This document shows positions 34,261 through 43,051 of a stretch of 64,000 nucleotides of DNA, piece after piece. The DNA is from Oceanicaulis sp. HLUCCA04 (GTDB lineage: Bacteria > Pseudomonadota > Alphaproteobacteria > Caulobacterales > Maricaulaceae): the NCBI GenBank assembly GCA_001314625.1, contig LJSH01000003.1:25722-89721 (forward strand), in the 5' to 3' direction. The notes beneath the pieces are model-generated. The model saw only the letters and a list, made by a program, of their open reading frames with translations, was not told the DNA's origin and made no database searches. Positions within the stretch are counted from its first letter, which is position 1. Each line of letters begins with the position of its first letter. The position numbers and the translations under genes are program-made.

Positions 34261-36570
34261 CTATCGCGGTGTCAGGGTAAGGCGGCGGGACCCCTCCGGC
34301 GCCGTATCGGGTGTCCAGTCATCGCGGATCTGGAAGTACTCGCCTTGTGACCACAGCCGCGCAAGATCGTTATAGTGCGGCGAGAGCGGATGGCCCGACT
34401 GGCCGGGTCCGTGGATAAAGCGCGAATTGTTCAGGTCTGCCAGGTCGTAGATCGCCCGCAAGGATGCCGCGTGGACAATGTCGAACCCTTCGCCTGAATA
34501 GCTGAAATTGGCGACATTGACGGTGGTGCCGTCACCGCCCACGGGTACCCGTACGCCAAACATGTCGCCCAGAACCGGCAGGCTATCCATCGGGTGGGCA
34601 AAATAGCCCTGCGCGTGGTCGCCCCAGCGCCAGCTGGCGATGTCCTCGCCATTGGTGCGCGCCAGCTCGGCCATGGCTGTATCCAGAGCCAGTCCGGCAA
34701 TCAGCGGACAGGTTTCCATCTGCGTGGTCGTGATGTCATCGCACCAGGATGTCGCATCCCCGCTCAGGACCTCCTGTACGAATACAGGCCGGGGCCCGCG
34801 GAAATAGCGCGCCAGATTGCCCGTTTCATCGGCCCAGATGGCGTCGGTCAGCACCCGCAGCCATGCCGATACGATCAGGCCCTCCGGTCCCTCGGCGTCC
34901 AGCGATGCGTCCCAGCCCTCAAGGCGTGCCAGGGCGGCCAGACCCAGCTCGCTTTCGGGCTGTGACGCCAGCAGGGCGGGCAGGATCGCTTCGACCATGG
35001 AGGAGGTCACGTCCATCTGCATGGCCATGAAGCCGGCTTGTGAATGAAGACGGCGTTCGGCCAGCATCTCCTCTATCCGTACAGCGCGATGGACGGCATA
35101 CCGTCCGGGCAGCGGGTAGGGATAGGCCGCGCTTGCCGGCAGATTATTGCCCGAGGCGATGGAGCCGCCAGCGGGATTGGCAATGCGCGGCAATTCCTCG
35201 AAGGGCACGAAACCTGTCCACTCGCCGTCTTCATCACGGATGGGAAGCAGACCCGCCGTCGTGTAGCCGATCGTGCCGTCAACACCGGCATAGTGCATGT
35301 TCTGCATTGGCGCAGTCCAGCCGCGTCCGGCCTCGACAAAATCGTTCCACCCTGTGGAGCGCATGATGGCCAGCGTCGCGTCGGCCACGCGGTTGCGCGG
35401 ATCCGACACGGTCGAGCGGCGCACGATAAGCGCGTCAGGGTCAAACCCGGTATGGTCGAACCATTCGCGGTCCATCACCGGTCCTTCATCGGTTTCGCGC
35501 ACGGTCAGTTCGAACGGGTCGCGCTGACCGCGAATATGGATTTCCTCGATGCGTGTATTGGTCTGCGTGGTCTCCGGATCGCGCTCGATCAGATCGATCA
35601 CCTTGAACCCGGTATTGGTAAAGCCCCAGGCGCCGTGGGCGTTGCGTCCAAGGGTGATGAAGGGCGTCCCCGGCAGGGATGCGCCCAGTACCGGTCCGAA
35701 GGACAGGTTCAGCCGGGTGAAATACCAGATAGAGGGCGCGGAGAGACCCAGATGCGGGTCATTGGCCAGCAAGGGGGCGCCGGTTTCGGTGCGGTCGCCC
35801 GAAACCACCCAGGCATTGGAGCCCGGTTCGTTGTCAGGCTGCGTGCCTGCAGGCGGCGGCAATGTCTCGCGGCGGATATCGCCAAAGGCGGCATTGATAT
35901 CGTCGTCTTTCAGCGTGGTCGGCGCCCAGTCGGGAAAGGCCGTCAGGAATTGTTCCAGCATGGTCTCATCAAGGACCGAGGCCGCGCGTGCCCGCTCGCG
36001 GTCCTCGCCTTCGCCGACCGCCAGATCGTCTGCCAGCACGATGACGACAGCAGCGGAGTCTGCCAGTGTCCAGGCTTCGGGGCGGGTGCGCAGGAGCATG
36101 TATTCGGGCGCGTGATTGCCTTCTTCCAGGCGGGCATTCACGCCGCTGACATAGGCCTCCATGGCCAGGCGGGCTTCGCTGGAAAGGTTTGCCAGTGCAT
36201 GGCGGGCAGCCTCCGGGAAGCCATAGGTGCGCGCACGGATGTCGGCGCGCAGGGCGCGCTCGCCAAACAGCTCTGACAGGCGTCCCTGCGCCGTGCGGCG
36301 GTAAAGGTCCATCTGGAAGAAGCGTTCGGCGGCATGGGTATAACCCAGCGCGAAATAGACGTCCGCATCGGTCTCGCCGAAAATGTGCGCGACGCCGTAC
36401 GCGTCACGCACCACGCTGACGGGTGCACTCACGCCCTCAAGCTGTACCTCGCCCTCGACGCGGGGTTGAGAGCCGACAAACCGCCAGCTCGCCCAGCCCG
36501 CTACGGCCAGCACCAGAACCAGCACCAGCGCCACAACGCCAATAACGCTGCGCACAATCCATTTTACCAT
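34261..36570 (-). CDS. Penicillin acylase family protein
   Basis: 769 aa precursor of the Ntn-hydrolase fold. A hydrophobic N-terminus (~10-27) exports or anchors it. The predicted nucleophile is Ser251 in PGSNAWVVSG, where autocleavage would separate alpha and beta chains. GAPLLANDPHLGL and WGFTNTG follow as in family members. Substrates of the family include beta-lactam side chains and N-acyl homoserine lactones, so the real one here is open. It lies between the aldehyde dehydrogenase and metallopeptidase genes on the same strand, with 82 bases before it. Confidence 0.9.
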   Translation of the reverse strand: MVKWIVRSVIGVVALVLVLVLAVAGWASWRFVGSQPRVEGEVQLEGVSAPVSVVRDAYGVAHIFGETDADVYFALGYTHAAERFFQMDLYRRTAQGRLSELFGERALRADIRARTYGFPEAARHALANLSSEARLAMEAYVSGVNARLEEGNHAPEYMLLRTRPEAWTLADSAAVVIVLADDLAVGEGEDRERARAASVLDETMLEQFLTAFPDWAPTTLKDDDINAAFGDIRRETLPPPAGTQPDNEPGSNAWVVSGDRTETGAPLLANDPHLGLSAPSIWYFTRLNLSFGPVLGASLPGTPFITLGRNAHGAWGFTNTGFKVIDLIERDPETTQTNTRIEEIHIRGQRDPFELTVRETDEGPVMDREWFDHTGFDPDALIVRRSTVSDPRNRVADATLAIMRSTGWNDFVEAGRGWTAPMQNMHYAGVDGTIGYTTAGLLPIRDEDGEWTGFVPFEELPRIANPAGGSIASGNNLPASAAYPYPLPGRYAVHRAVRIEEMLAERRLHSQAGFMAMQMDVTSSMVEAILPALLASQPESELGLAALARLEGWDASLDAEGPEGLIVSAWLRVLTDAIWADETGNLARYFRGPRPVFVQEVLSGDATSWCDDITTTQMETCPLIAGLALDTAMAELARTNGEDIASWRWGDHAQGYFAHPMDSLPVLGDMFGVRVPVGGDGTTVNVANFSYSGEGFDIVHAASLRAIYDLADLNNSRFIHGPGQSGHPLSPHYNDLARLWSQGEYFQIRDDWTPDTAPEGSRRLTLTPR

Positions 36571-36652
36571 GATAGCCCCCTCATCGCGTGACCCGCCACC
36601 GCAAGCCGCGCGAGATTAACAATCTGCCTGCATCTGAAAAAGCGCCGGGCGC

Positions 36653-38074
36653 CTATCCGGCCTGCAGTTTCTTGAAAAATTCAAACAGCTTCCCGTAAGG
36701 CGGCGCCATCAGGCGGATCGGATGCCAGACCGGCGCGTGGAACACGCTGCGCTCGTGGCAGAAAGTGCGAAAGCCTTCCTCGCCATGATAGGCGCCATAG
36801 CCCGATCCGCCGGTGCCGCCAAAGGGCAGGTCTTCGACCGACAAATGGAGCATGGGCACATTAACGCCCACCCCGCCGGACATCGTCTTGTCGAGGAAGC
36901 CCTGCGCTGTGGCCTTTGATTTGGTGTAGACATAAAGCGCAAGCGGACGATCGCGCTCGTTGATCTGGCGCGCGGCATCGTCCAGCCCGTCATGGCCGAG
37001 CACCGGCAGGACGGGACCGAAAATTTCCTCGGTCATCAGCTTTGAATCGGCAGGCGCGTTGAGCACCACTGTCGGCGGGAAGGCATGGTGATTGCCGCCC
37101 GTCCCGCTTTCGGTGGGAACCTGCAGCACGGTGGCACCGCCTGCGCGCGCTTCTTCTACCATGTCGGTAATGCGCTTGTAGTGACGCTCGGAGACGATGC
37201 CTGTGTAGTCATCATTGGCGTCGGGAGACGGCCAGAACTTGCCGGCATTGGCAATGATCGCGTCTGCCAGTGATTGCTCTGATCCTTTCGGGGTCAGCAC
37301 ATAGTCGGGCGCGACACAGGTCTGCCCGGCATTGAAATACTTGCCCCAGGCGATGGTCTTGGCCGCTTCCTCGATGTCGAAATCAGGCGCGATGACGGTG
37401 GGCGACTTGCCGCCCAGCTCCAGCGTGACAGGCGTCAAATTCTTTGCCGCGGCCTGCGCGACCAGACGGCCGACATGGGTGGAGCCCGTATAGAAGAGAT
37501 GGTCGAAGGGCAGGTCACAAAAGGCCTGACCGACATCGGGCCCGCCGGTGATCACCGCGACATGGTCTTCCGAATAGAGGGCGCCGAGCGTCTCCTTGAG
37601 CATGTCGGCCACGCGCGGCGTGTATTCTGACGGCTTGATCATCACCCGGCACCCGGCGGCCAGCGCAGGCACCAGCGGGGCGAGGGCGAGCTGGATCGGA
37701 TAATTCCAGGGCGCGACAATGCCGACGACGCCCTTGGGCTCGCGGCGGATATAGGCCTTGCCCGGAGCCAGCGTCATCGGCACGGGTACCGAGCGGTCGG
37801 CCATCCAGCTTCGCAAATGCTTGCGGTTATGCTTGGCTGTGGCCAGCGTGAAGCCGATCTCGGCGATCTGGGTTTCGGCCGCCGAACGGCGGCCATAGTC
37901 GGCTGAGACTGCTTCGGCGAAGGCGTCTGCCTTCTCCTTGACCATGCTTTCCAGTTTTTCCAGATCCGCCTTGCGTTCGCCATAGGGGCGCAGCTTGCTG
38001 GCCTTGAAGGCGGATTTCTGGGCGGCAAAGACCGATTTCATGCGCTCGATCTGGCGGGCGGCGGCGTCACTCAT
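36653..38074 (-). CDS. Aldehyde dehydrogenase, coniferyl-aldehyde type
   Basis: 473 aa NAD(P)-dependent aldehyde dehydrogenase. Catalytic residues are Asn124 (APWNYP), Glu219 (TLELGGK) and Cys253 (NAGQTCVAP). The short length and the C-terminal PFGGTGGSGYGAYHGEEGFRTF resemble coniferyl aldehyde dehydrogenases and fatty aldehyde dehydrogenases of class 3. It oxidises an aldehyde to the acid in the cytoplasm. The GMC alcohol oxidoreductase gene 36 bases upstream could produce its substrate, so the pair suggests alcohol to acid conversion; the actual substrate is unknown. Confidence 0.9.
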   Translation of the reverse strand: MSDAAARQIERMKSVFAAQKSAFKASKLRPYGERKADLEKLESMVKEKADAFAEAVSADYGRRSAAETQIAEIGFTLATAKHNRKHLRSWMADRSVPVPMTLAPGKAYIRREPKGVVGIVAPWNYPIQLALAPLVPALAAGCRVMIKPSEYTPRVADMLKETLGALYSEDHVAVITGGPDVGQAFCDLPFDHLFYTGSTHVGRLVAQAAAKNLTPVTLELGGKSPTVIAPDFDIEEAAKTIAWGKYFNAGQTCVAPDYVLTPKGSEQSLADAIIANAGKFWPSPDANDDYTGIVSERHYKRITDMVEEARAGGATVLQVPTESGTGGNHHAFPPTVVLNAPADSKLMTEEIFGPVLPVLGHDGLDDAARQINERDRPLALYVYTKSKATAQGFLDKTMSGGVGVNVPMLHLSVEDLPFGGTGGSGYGAYHGEEGFRTFCHERSVFHAPVWHPIRLMAPPYGKLFEFFKKLQAG

Positions 38075-38110
38075 CGGCTTTCTCCTCGGCTTTCGAAAAA
38101 AGGTCAGGTG

Positions 38111-39715
38111 TCAGGCGCTGGCGGTAATCATATCGGCGGCGCGGGTGGCAATCATCATCGTCGGGGCGTTGGTATTGCCACCGACAACGCGTGGCATAAC
38201 CGAGGCATCCACGACACGCAGGGATTTCACCCCGCGCACCCGGCACTCGGGGTCGGTAACGGCGAACTCGCCTGACCCCATCGCGCAGGTTGACGTGGGA
38301 TGGTAGAGCGTTTCGGCATTGGCACGCACATGGTCGAGCAGTTCGGCGCGTGTGCCGTCGGCCTTGGCGGGCAATTCCAGCTCCTGGAACTCGCCGTCAA
38401 AGGCGTCGCTCAGGAGAATGTCGCGGGCAATCTCCAGGCAATCGGTCATCACCTCGGCATCTTCCTCATGGTCCATATAGTTCGGATCGATAAGGATGGC
38501 GTCATGAGGATCGGCGCTTTTCAAACGCAGATTGCCGCGGCTTTGCGGATAGAGGTGACAGGCATGGATCATCATGCCATGCCCGGTCATGGTCTCGCGT
38601 CCGTGCGGTGACCCGCGCGCCGGAATGAAGACGAGCTGGATGTCCGGCAGGTCTCTTGCACGGCTGGATTTCACAAAGCCGCAGCCCTGCACCGGATTGA
38701 CGGTGAAATTGCCGGTACCGGTGACGGCCCATTGCAGGACGTCGCGGGCCGTGGCCGGGAATTTCTTCAGCGAATAGCCGATGGATTTCGCCGAACGGGT
38801 GGAGGCCCGCGCCATGATGTCGAGATGGTCCTGCATGTTGGCGCCTACGCCCGGCAGGTCGGCTTCCACCGATATGCCGTGATCGCGCAAATGATCGGCA
38901 GGACCGATGCCTGACAGCATCAGCAAGTGGGGCGAGTTAATAGCTCCGCCTGCCAGGATCACCTCCTTGCGGGCGATGATCGAACAGGTCTGGCTTTCGG
39001 TTTCGACTTCAAGCCCGGCAGCGCGGCCCTCTTCCACAATCACCTTGCGGGCGAGTGCGCCCGTGATCACGGTAAGGTTCTCGCGCGTCATGGCCGGTTT
39101 CAGGAAGGCATCGGCCGCCGAGCAGCGCTTGCCGTCCTTCTGGGTCACCTGATAAACGCCGAAACCCTCTTGGCGTTCGCCGTTGAAATCGTCATTCCAG
39201 GGCATTTGCCTGCGCCGGCAGGCCTCGTAATACAGCTCGGTCAGCGGATTGACCGGGTCGATGGACTTCACGTTCAATGGACCCCCTTTGCCGTGCCAGG
39301 GCGCGCCAAGGTTTTCATTGTTTTCAATCCGCTTGAACGCCTCCAGCGCCGCGTCCCGGCCCCAGCCGGTTGCGCCATAGACCGTCTCCCACTCGTCGTA
39401 ATTCTCCCACGCGCCGCGCATATAATGCATGGCATTGATCGAGGATGATCCGCCCAGCGTCTTGCCGCGCGGCCAATAGAGCTGGCGGTTTTCAAGATTC
39501 TTCTGCGGCTGGGTCCAGTAGTCCCAGTTGATCGAGGGTTCGGTGATCGCGAACTGGAGCAGCATGGGCGTCTGGATGATCGCCTTCTTGTCACTGCCGC
39601 CTGCTTCAACCACGCACACGGTCACGGACGGGTCTTCAGACAAGCGGCAGGCAAGCACCGAACCGGCACTGCCTGCCCCCGCAATCACATAATCGAACTC
39701 GGCGGGCCGGGGCAT
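38111..39715 (-). CDS. GMC family alcohol/choline dehydrogenase-like flavoprotein
   Basis: 534 aa. The N-terminal Rossmann motif GAGSAGSVLACRL binds FAD, PRGKTLGGSSSIN is the first GMC signature and GGAINSPHLLMLSGIGP the second. The catalytic His is probably in LYHPTSTCAMG, with the partner Asn in GGNTNAPTMM. It oxidises an alcohol to an aldehyde (AlkJ- or BetA-like). The start ATG at 39715 directly follows the upstream hydrolase stop (TAG-ATG) with GGGAGGG in the last codons of that gene, so translation is coupled. Confidence 0.9.
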   Translation of the reverse strand: MPRPAEFDYVIAGAGSAGSVLACRLSEDPSVTVCVVEAGGSDKKAIIQTPMLLQFAITEPSINWDYWTQPQKNLENRQLYWPRGKTLGGSSSINAMHYMRGAWENYDEWETVYGATGWGRDAALEAFKRIENNENLGAPWHGKGGPLNVKSIDPVNPLTELYYEACRRRQMPWNDDFNGERQEGFGVYQVTQKDGKRCSAADAFLKPAMTRENLTVITGALARKVIVEEGRAAGLEVETESQTCSIIARKEVILAGGAINSPHLLMLSGIGPADHLRDHGISVEADLPGVGANMQDHLDIMARASTRSAKSIGYSLKKFPATARDVLQWAVTGTGNFTVNPVQGCGFVKSSRARDLPDIQLVFIPARGSPHGRETMTGHGMMIHACHLYPQSRGNLRLKSADPHDAILIDPNYMDHEEDAEVMTDCLEIARDILLSDAFDGEFQELELPAKADGTRAELLDHVRANAETLYHPTSTCAMGSGEFAVTDPECRVRGVKSLRVVDASVMPRVVGGNTNAPTMMIATRAADMITASA

Positions 39716-41026
39716 CTATCCCTCCCCGTCGTCGGATGCCTCGTCACTCACCTCAAGAGGCGCATCAAGGACCGGCTCCTCCACGATGTCCTCAACCGGC
39801 TCAGGCTCCACGGCCAGCGGGGATACGGTTTCTGCAATCGCGCGCATAACGGTGAAGACTTCCGCGCCCAGACGGCTCCAGGCCGGGTCACCGGCATTTT
39901 GCGCGATGACCACGCCCCGCCTTTCATCCACCCAGATATACTGGCCGTAAACGCCCGCGAAGAAATACTCCCCGTCATGGCCTTCGGGGATCCAGAAATG
40001 CAGGCCATAGCCGCGCGGGCCGTAGGCGGGTGTCCCGCCGGCTTCATGGGCGGGCGATACCGGGCGTGTCGCTTCCAACACCCAGCCTTCAGGCAGCAGA
40101 CGCTCACCGTTCCAGACCCCGTCCTGCAGGTAGAACTGTCCCATGCGAGCATAGTCCTCGCTGGTCGCCTGCAAACAGCAATAGCCGACAGCGATGCCTC
40201 GATCTCCGGGAACATGCTGCAGCCATGTTGCATCCGCGCTCATGCCGAGCGGTGTCCAGAGCCGTTGCTGGACGATCTCGGCCAGTGACCCGCCGAACAC
40301 ATTGCGCACCACCGCCGAGAGAACCTGGGTATTGGTGGAGGCATAGTGGAAATGCTCGCCGGGAACCTGTTCGCTTGCCCCGAACGCGCTTGCCAGCGCG
40401 TCAGGGCTGCGGCCGAGGATGAACGCGTTGAAGAAGAAGGGCCGCACATCGGATTGGCGGTCCTCTGAGTAGATCTCGTTGAAATCCACGCCCGCCGACA
40501 TCATCAGCAGATGGCGCAGGCTCACACTGCCATAATAGCTGCCCTCATATTCGGGCGCGTAGCGTTCCGCCGGGTCGTCGAGGCTGTCGATCAGGCCGTC
40601 ATCGAGGGCCATCGCAATAAGGGTCGCCACATAGCTCTTTCCCACCGACCATGAGGTGAAGCGCGTATTCTCATTAGCTCCGTTGAGAAAGCGCTGATGA
40701 ACGACTTCGCCGCCGCGCAGCACGGTCAGGCCGGTGGCGCGGGCATTCTCCAGATAGGCTTCGAGCGTGCGGGTTTCGCCCTGCCACTCATAGGTCACAT
40801 CGAGCTCTTGCAGATTGCGCGGCAAAGGCTGCGGATTGGTCGCCGCAATCGTTGCGCTCGGCAGGATCTCGTCCATGCGCTGGAAGGTGGTGACATACTG
40901 TTCGGGATCATCAAGCGCGCGGACGCTGGCCGGTGAGAAGTCCGACCAGGGACGGTAATACCATCCGCCCAGAGCCAGACCCGCCACCAGAACTACCGCC
41001 AAAAGGCCGATCACAATACGCTTCAT
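39716..41026 (-). CDS. Serine hydrolase, class C beta-lactamase-like
   Basis: 436 aa. The N-terminal hydrophobic segment (~5-23) anchors or exports it. Ser-x-x-Lys is SVGK in FTSWSVGKSY and the Tyr motif is YASTN. The C-terminus has an acidic tail of about 40 residues rich in Glu, Asp and Val. Members act as esterases or D-amino-acid peptidases as often as beta-lactamases. It abuts the GMC gene with no gap, which ties it to the alcohol-oxidation operon; it may release the alcohol from an ester, but this is speculation. Confidence 0.85.
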   Translation of the reverse strand: MKRIVIGLLAVVLVAGLALGGWYYRPWSDFSPASVRALDDPEQYVTTFQRMDEILPSATIAATNPQPLPRNLQELDVTYEWQGETRTLEAYLENARATGLTVLRGGEVVHQRFLNGANENTRFTSWSVGKSYVATLIAMALDDGLIDSLDDPAERYAPEYEGSYYGSVSLRHLLMMSAGVDFNEIYSEDRQSDVRPFFFNAFILGRSPDALASAFGASEQVPGEHFHYASTNTQVLSAVVRNVFGGSLAEIVQQRLWTPLGMSADATWLQHVPGDRGIAVGYCCLQATSEDYARMGQFYLQDGVWNGERLLPEGWVLEATRPVSPAHEAGGTPAYGPRGYGLHFWIPEGHDGEYFFAGVYGQYIWVDERRGVVIAQNAGDPAWSRLGAEVFTVMRAIAETVSPLAVEPEPVEDIVEEPVLDAPLEVSDEASDDGEG

Positions 41027-41142
41027 GCGCGCCTCCCCTATTGTTTCAAGTGCCGCGGCGAATCCCTATGCGCAGCCTTGTCTTTGGGAGAAAGTGAACA
41101 CCTTTCACGCCGCGATGGCTAGACGTCTCGCTGAGCGATATG

Positions 41143-42297
41143 TCAATCGGCCGGGGAAAGACGCAATATCGCGCCCTCGGCGTCGTCAGTGAGGACGTAG
41201 ACCAGACCGTCCGGTCCGACACGCACATCGCGAATCCGTTCCCCCCGGTCTGCCAGCAATACTTCCTCGGCGATGGCCTGTCCGCTCTCTACCCGCACCC
41301 GGTGCAGGGCTTGCCCGGCCAGCGCGCCGACCAATATGTCGCCATCCCAGTTCGTGAAGGCATCGCCGCGATAAACGGCCACTCCCGACGGCGCGATTGA
41401 GTTTGGCAGCCACTCGCGCAAGGGCGCGGTGTATTCATCGCCATGCTCTTCAAAGGGGGAAATGCGCGCTCCGGAGTAATCGAGTCCCGCCGTTACTATG
41501 GGCCAGCCGTAATTATTGCCGCCTTCGATAATGTTCAGCTCGTCACCGCCGCGCGGCCCATGCTCGTGCGCCCAGACAATGCCGGTTTGAGGGTCAATGG
41601 CGATGCCTTGCACATTGCGGTGGCCATAGGTCCAGATATCGGCGAGCGCACCGTCTTCTTCTGCCAGCGGGTTGCCGTTGGCCGGGCTGCCATCGCGATT
41701 GAGCCGGACGATGGTGCCAAAATGGTTCTCCAGATTTTGCGCTTCCTCGCGGAATTCAAATCCGTCACCGAGCGTGAGAAGCAGGTTGCCATCGGCCATG
41801 AAGGCGATGCGGCCGCCGAAATGCGCGCCGCCCGTCTTGCCCATCTGCGAGGTCCAGATCACCGCGCCGTCCAGCAAGGCACCGTCCTCATAACGGGCCC
41901 GGTAGAGCGCCGTATTATTGTTGTCCGCAGTGCCTGTGGCAAAGGACAGGTAGACAATGTTGGAACTGTCAAAATCCGGTGCCAGCACGATATCGAACAA
42001 TCCGCCCTGCGAGAGGGCCAGGACCTCCGGCACGCCGCTGACCGGCGCTTGCACCAGCTCGCCATCGCGCACAAGCCGCAAGCGGCCGGCCCGTTCGGTG
42101 ACGAGCATCGAACCGTCAGGCAGAAAGGCGAGGGACCAGGGGTTCTCCAGCCCGCTGACAACGGTGTCCACGGTGATCGCGTGTCCGGTGGCGGGTTCAG
42201 GCAGCGCCACCGCCTCGCGATTGTCCGCGCAGGCGCTGGCCAACAGGCCCAGCATTGCCGCCATGATTGCAGCGCGAGAAGCGCAAGCGGGTGTCAT
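41143..42297 (-). CDS. PQQ-dependent sugar dehydrogenase-like lipoprotein
   Basis: 384 aa from the ATG at 42297, with AGGGAG upstream. The signal ends ASAC, so it is probably a lipoprotein. The six-bladed propeller of the GDH-B/YliI family shows LENPWSLAFLPDGSMLVTER, LSQGGLFDIVLAPDF, FGGRIAFMADGNLLLTLGD, YGHRNVQGIA and HGPRGGDELN. It would oxidise aldose sugars in the periplasm with PQQ, if the cofactor is available. Starts from the longer reading (42375) are rejected because they place the signal internally. A 116-base gap separates it from the hydrolase gene. Confidence 0.88.
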   Translation of the reverse strand: MTPACASRAAIMAAMLGLLASACADNREAVALPEPATGHAITVDTVVSGLENPWSLAFLPDGSMLVTERAGRLRLVRDGELVQAPVSGVPEVLALSQGGLFDIVLAPDFDSSNIVYLSFATGTADNNNTALYRARYEDGALLDGAVIWTSQMGKTGGAHFGGRIAFMADGNLLLTLGDGFEFREEAQNLENHFGTIVRLNRDGSPANGNPLAEEDGALADIWTYGHRNVQGIAIDPQTGIVWAHEHGPRGGDELNIIEGGNNYGWPIVTAGLDYSGARISPFEEHGDEYTAPLREWLPNSIAPSGVAVYRGDAFTNWDGDILVGALAGQALHRVRVESGQAIAEEVLLADRGERIRDVRVGPDGLVYVLTDDAEGAILRLSPAD

Positions 42298-42459
42298 GAT
42301 AGTGTCTCCCTTGCCCGATGGGCTGGCGTGCGTTGGAAAACGGACATTGGCCGCGCGCCAGTTCGAAGGCATCATGGCTGCAAATCAGGCAGTGACCAAG
42401 CCGGTTTGAAACGTTTAGGTGCGGAGAGCGAGGCGATCCGCCAGCAGGGGAGGCATGTT

Positions 42460-42900
42460 ATGGGGTGGTTCAGGTATCCGCTGGGCTGGGCGTTGGCGGC
42501 TGTGTTCATGGCGCTGGCCGGTGTCATTGTGCAGACCCAGTTCGTGCTGTCAGCGCTCGATGGCGCAGGTGCAAGCGTCTCCGCCGGTGACCGCATATCG
42601 ATGACACTTGCCGACATTACCGGGCTTGGACCGCTCTATCTGGTGTTCATCCTGATCGGTTTTCTGATCGCGTTTCTGGCCGGCGCGCTGGTGGTGCGGT
42701 TTACGCCTTTGCCCCGGACCCTCGTCTATGCGGCGGCCGGCGCAGTATGCATTTTCGTCATGCTGTTGCTGATGCGCGAGGTCTTTTTCGGTGTGCCCGT
42801 CATATCGGGCGCAAGAAGTTTGGCCGGTGAAATCTCGCAAGCTGTGTGCGGTGCAGCAGCCGGCGCCTTCTTTGCATGGACGACAAACCGGCAAGGTTAA
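42460..42900 (+). CDS. Small integral membrane protein, unknown function
   Basis: 146 aa. The ATG at 42460 follows GGGAGG by 6 bases; the long upstream reading of the same frame is antisense to the PQQ-dehydrogenase gene and is rejected. Hydrophobic segments lie at about 10-32, 60-83, 89-112 and 127-142, with a short polar loop of ~25 residues after the first. I do not recognise a family or an active site. It stands alone between divergent and downstream genes, so it is probably monocistronic. The last residues (WTTNRQG) are polar. Confidence 0.7.
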   Translation: MGWFRYPLGWALAAVFMALAGVIVQTQFVLSALDGAGASVSAGDRISMTLADITGLGPLYLVFILIGFLIAFLAGALVVRFTPLPRTLVYAAAGAVCIFVMLLLMREVFFGVPVISGARSLAGEISQAVCGAAAGAFFAWTTNRQG

Positions 42901-43051
42901 TTTTTCCAGTAGTGTGACGCGAATGCCGCACTTGACTGACAGACCACTAAAGACCCGATGACAAACCTGTGAAATCGGGCCTACAGTATGCATCGACGCC
43001 ATGTGGGCACGTGAATCCGCAGGCTGAATCATCCAGAGGGGGAGGAACCCA

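Noticed and set aside
41443..42459. Upstream extension of the 42460 membrane protein
   Set aside because: This part of the frame is antisense to the PQQ-dehydrogenase gene, and a good ribosome binding site precedes the ATG at 42460.
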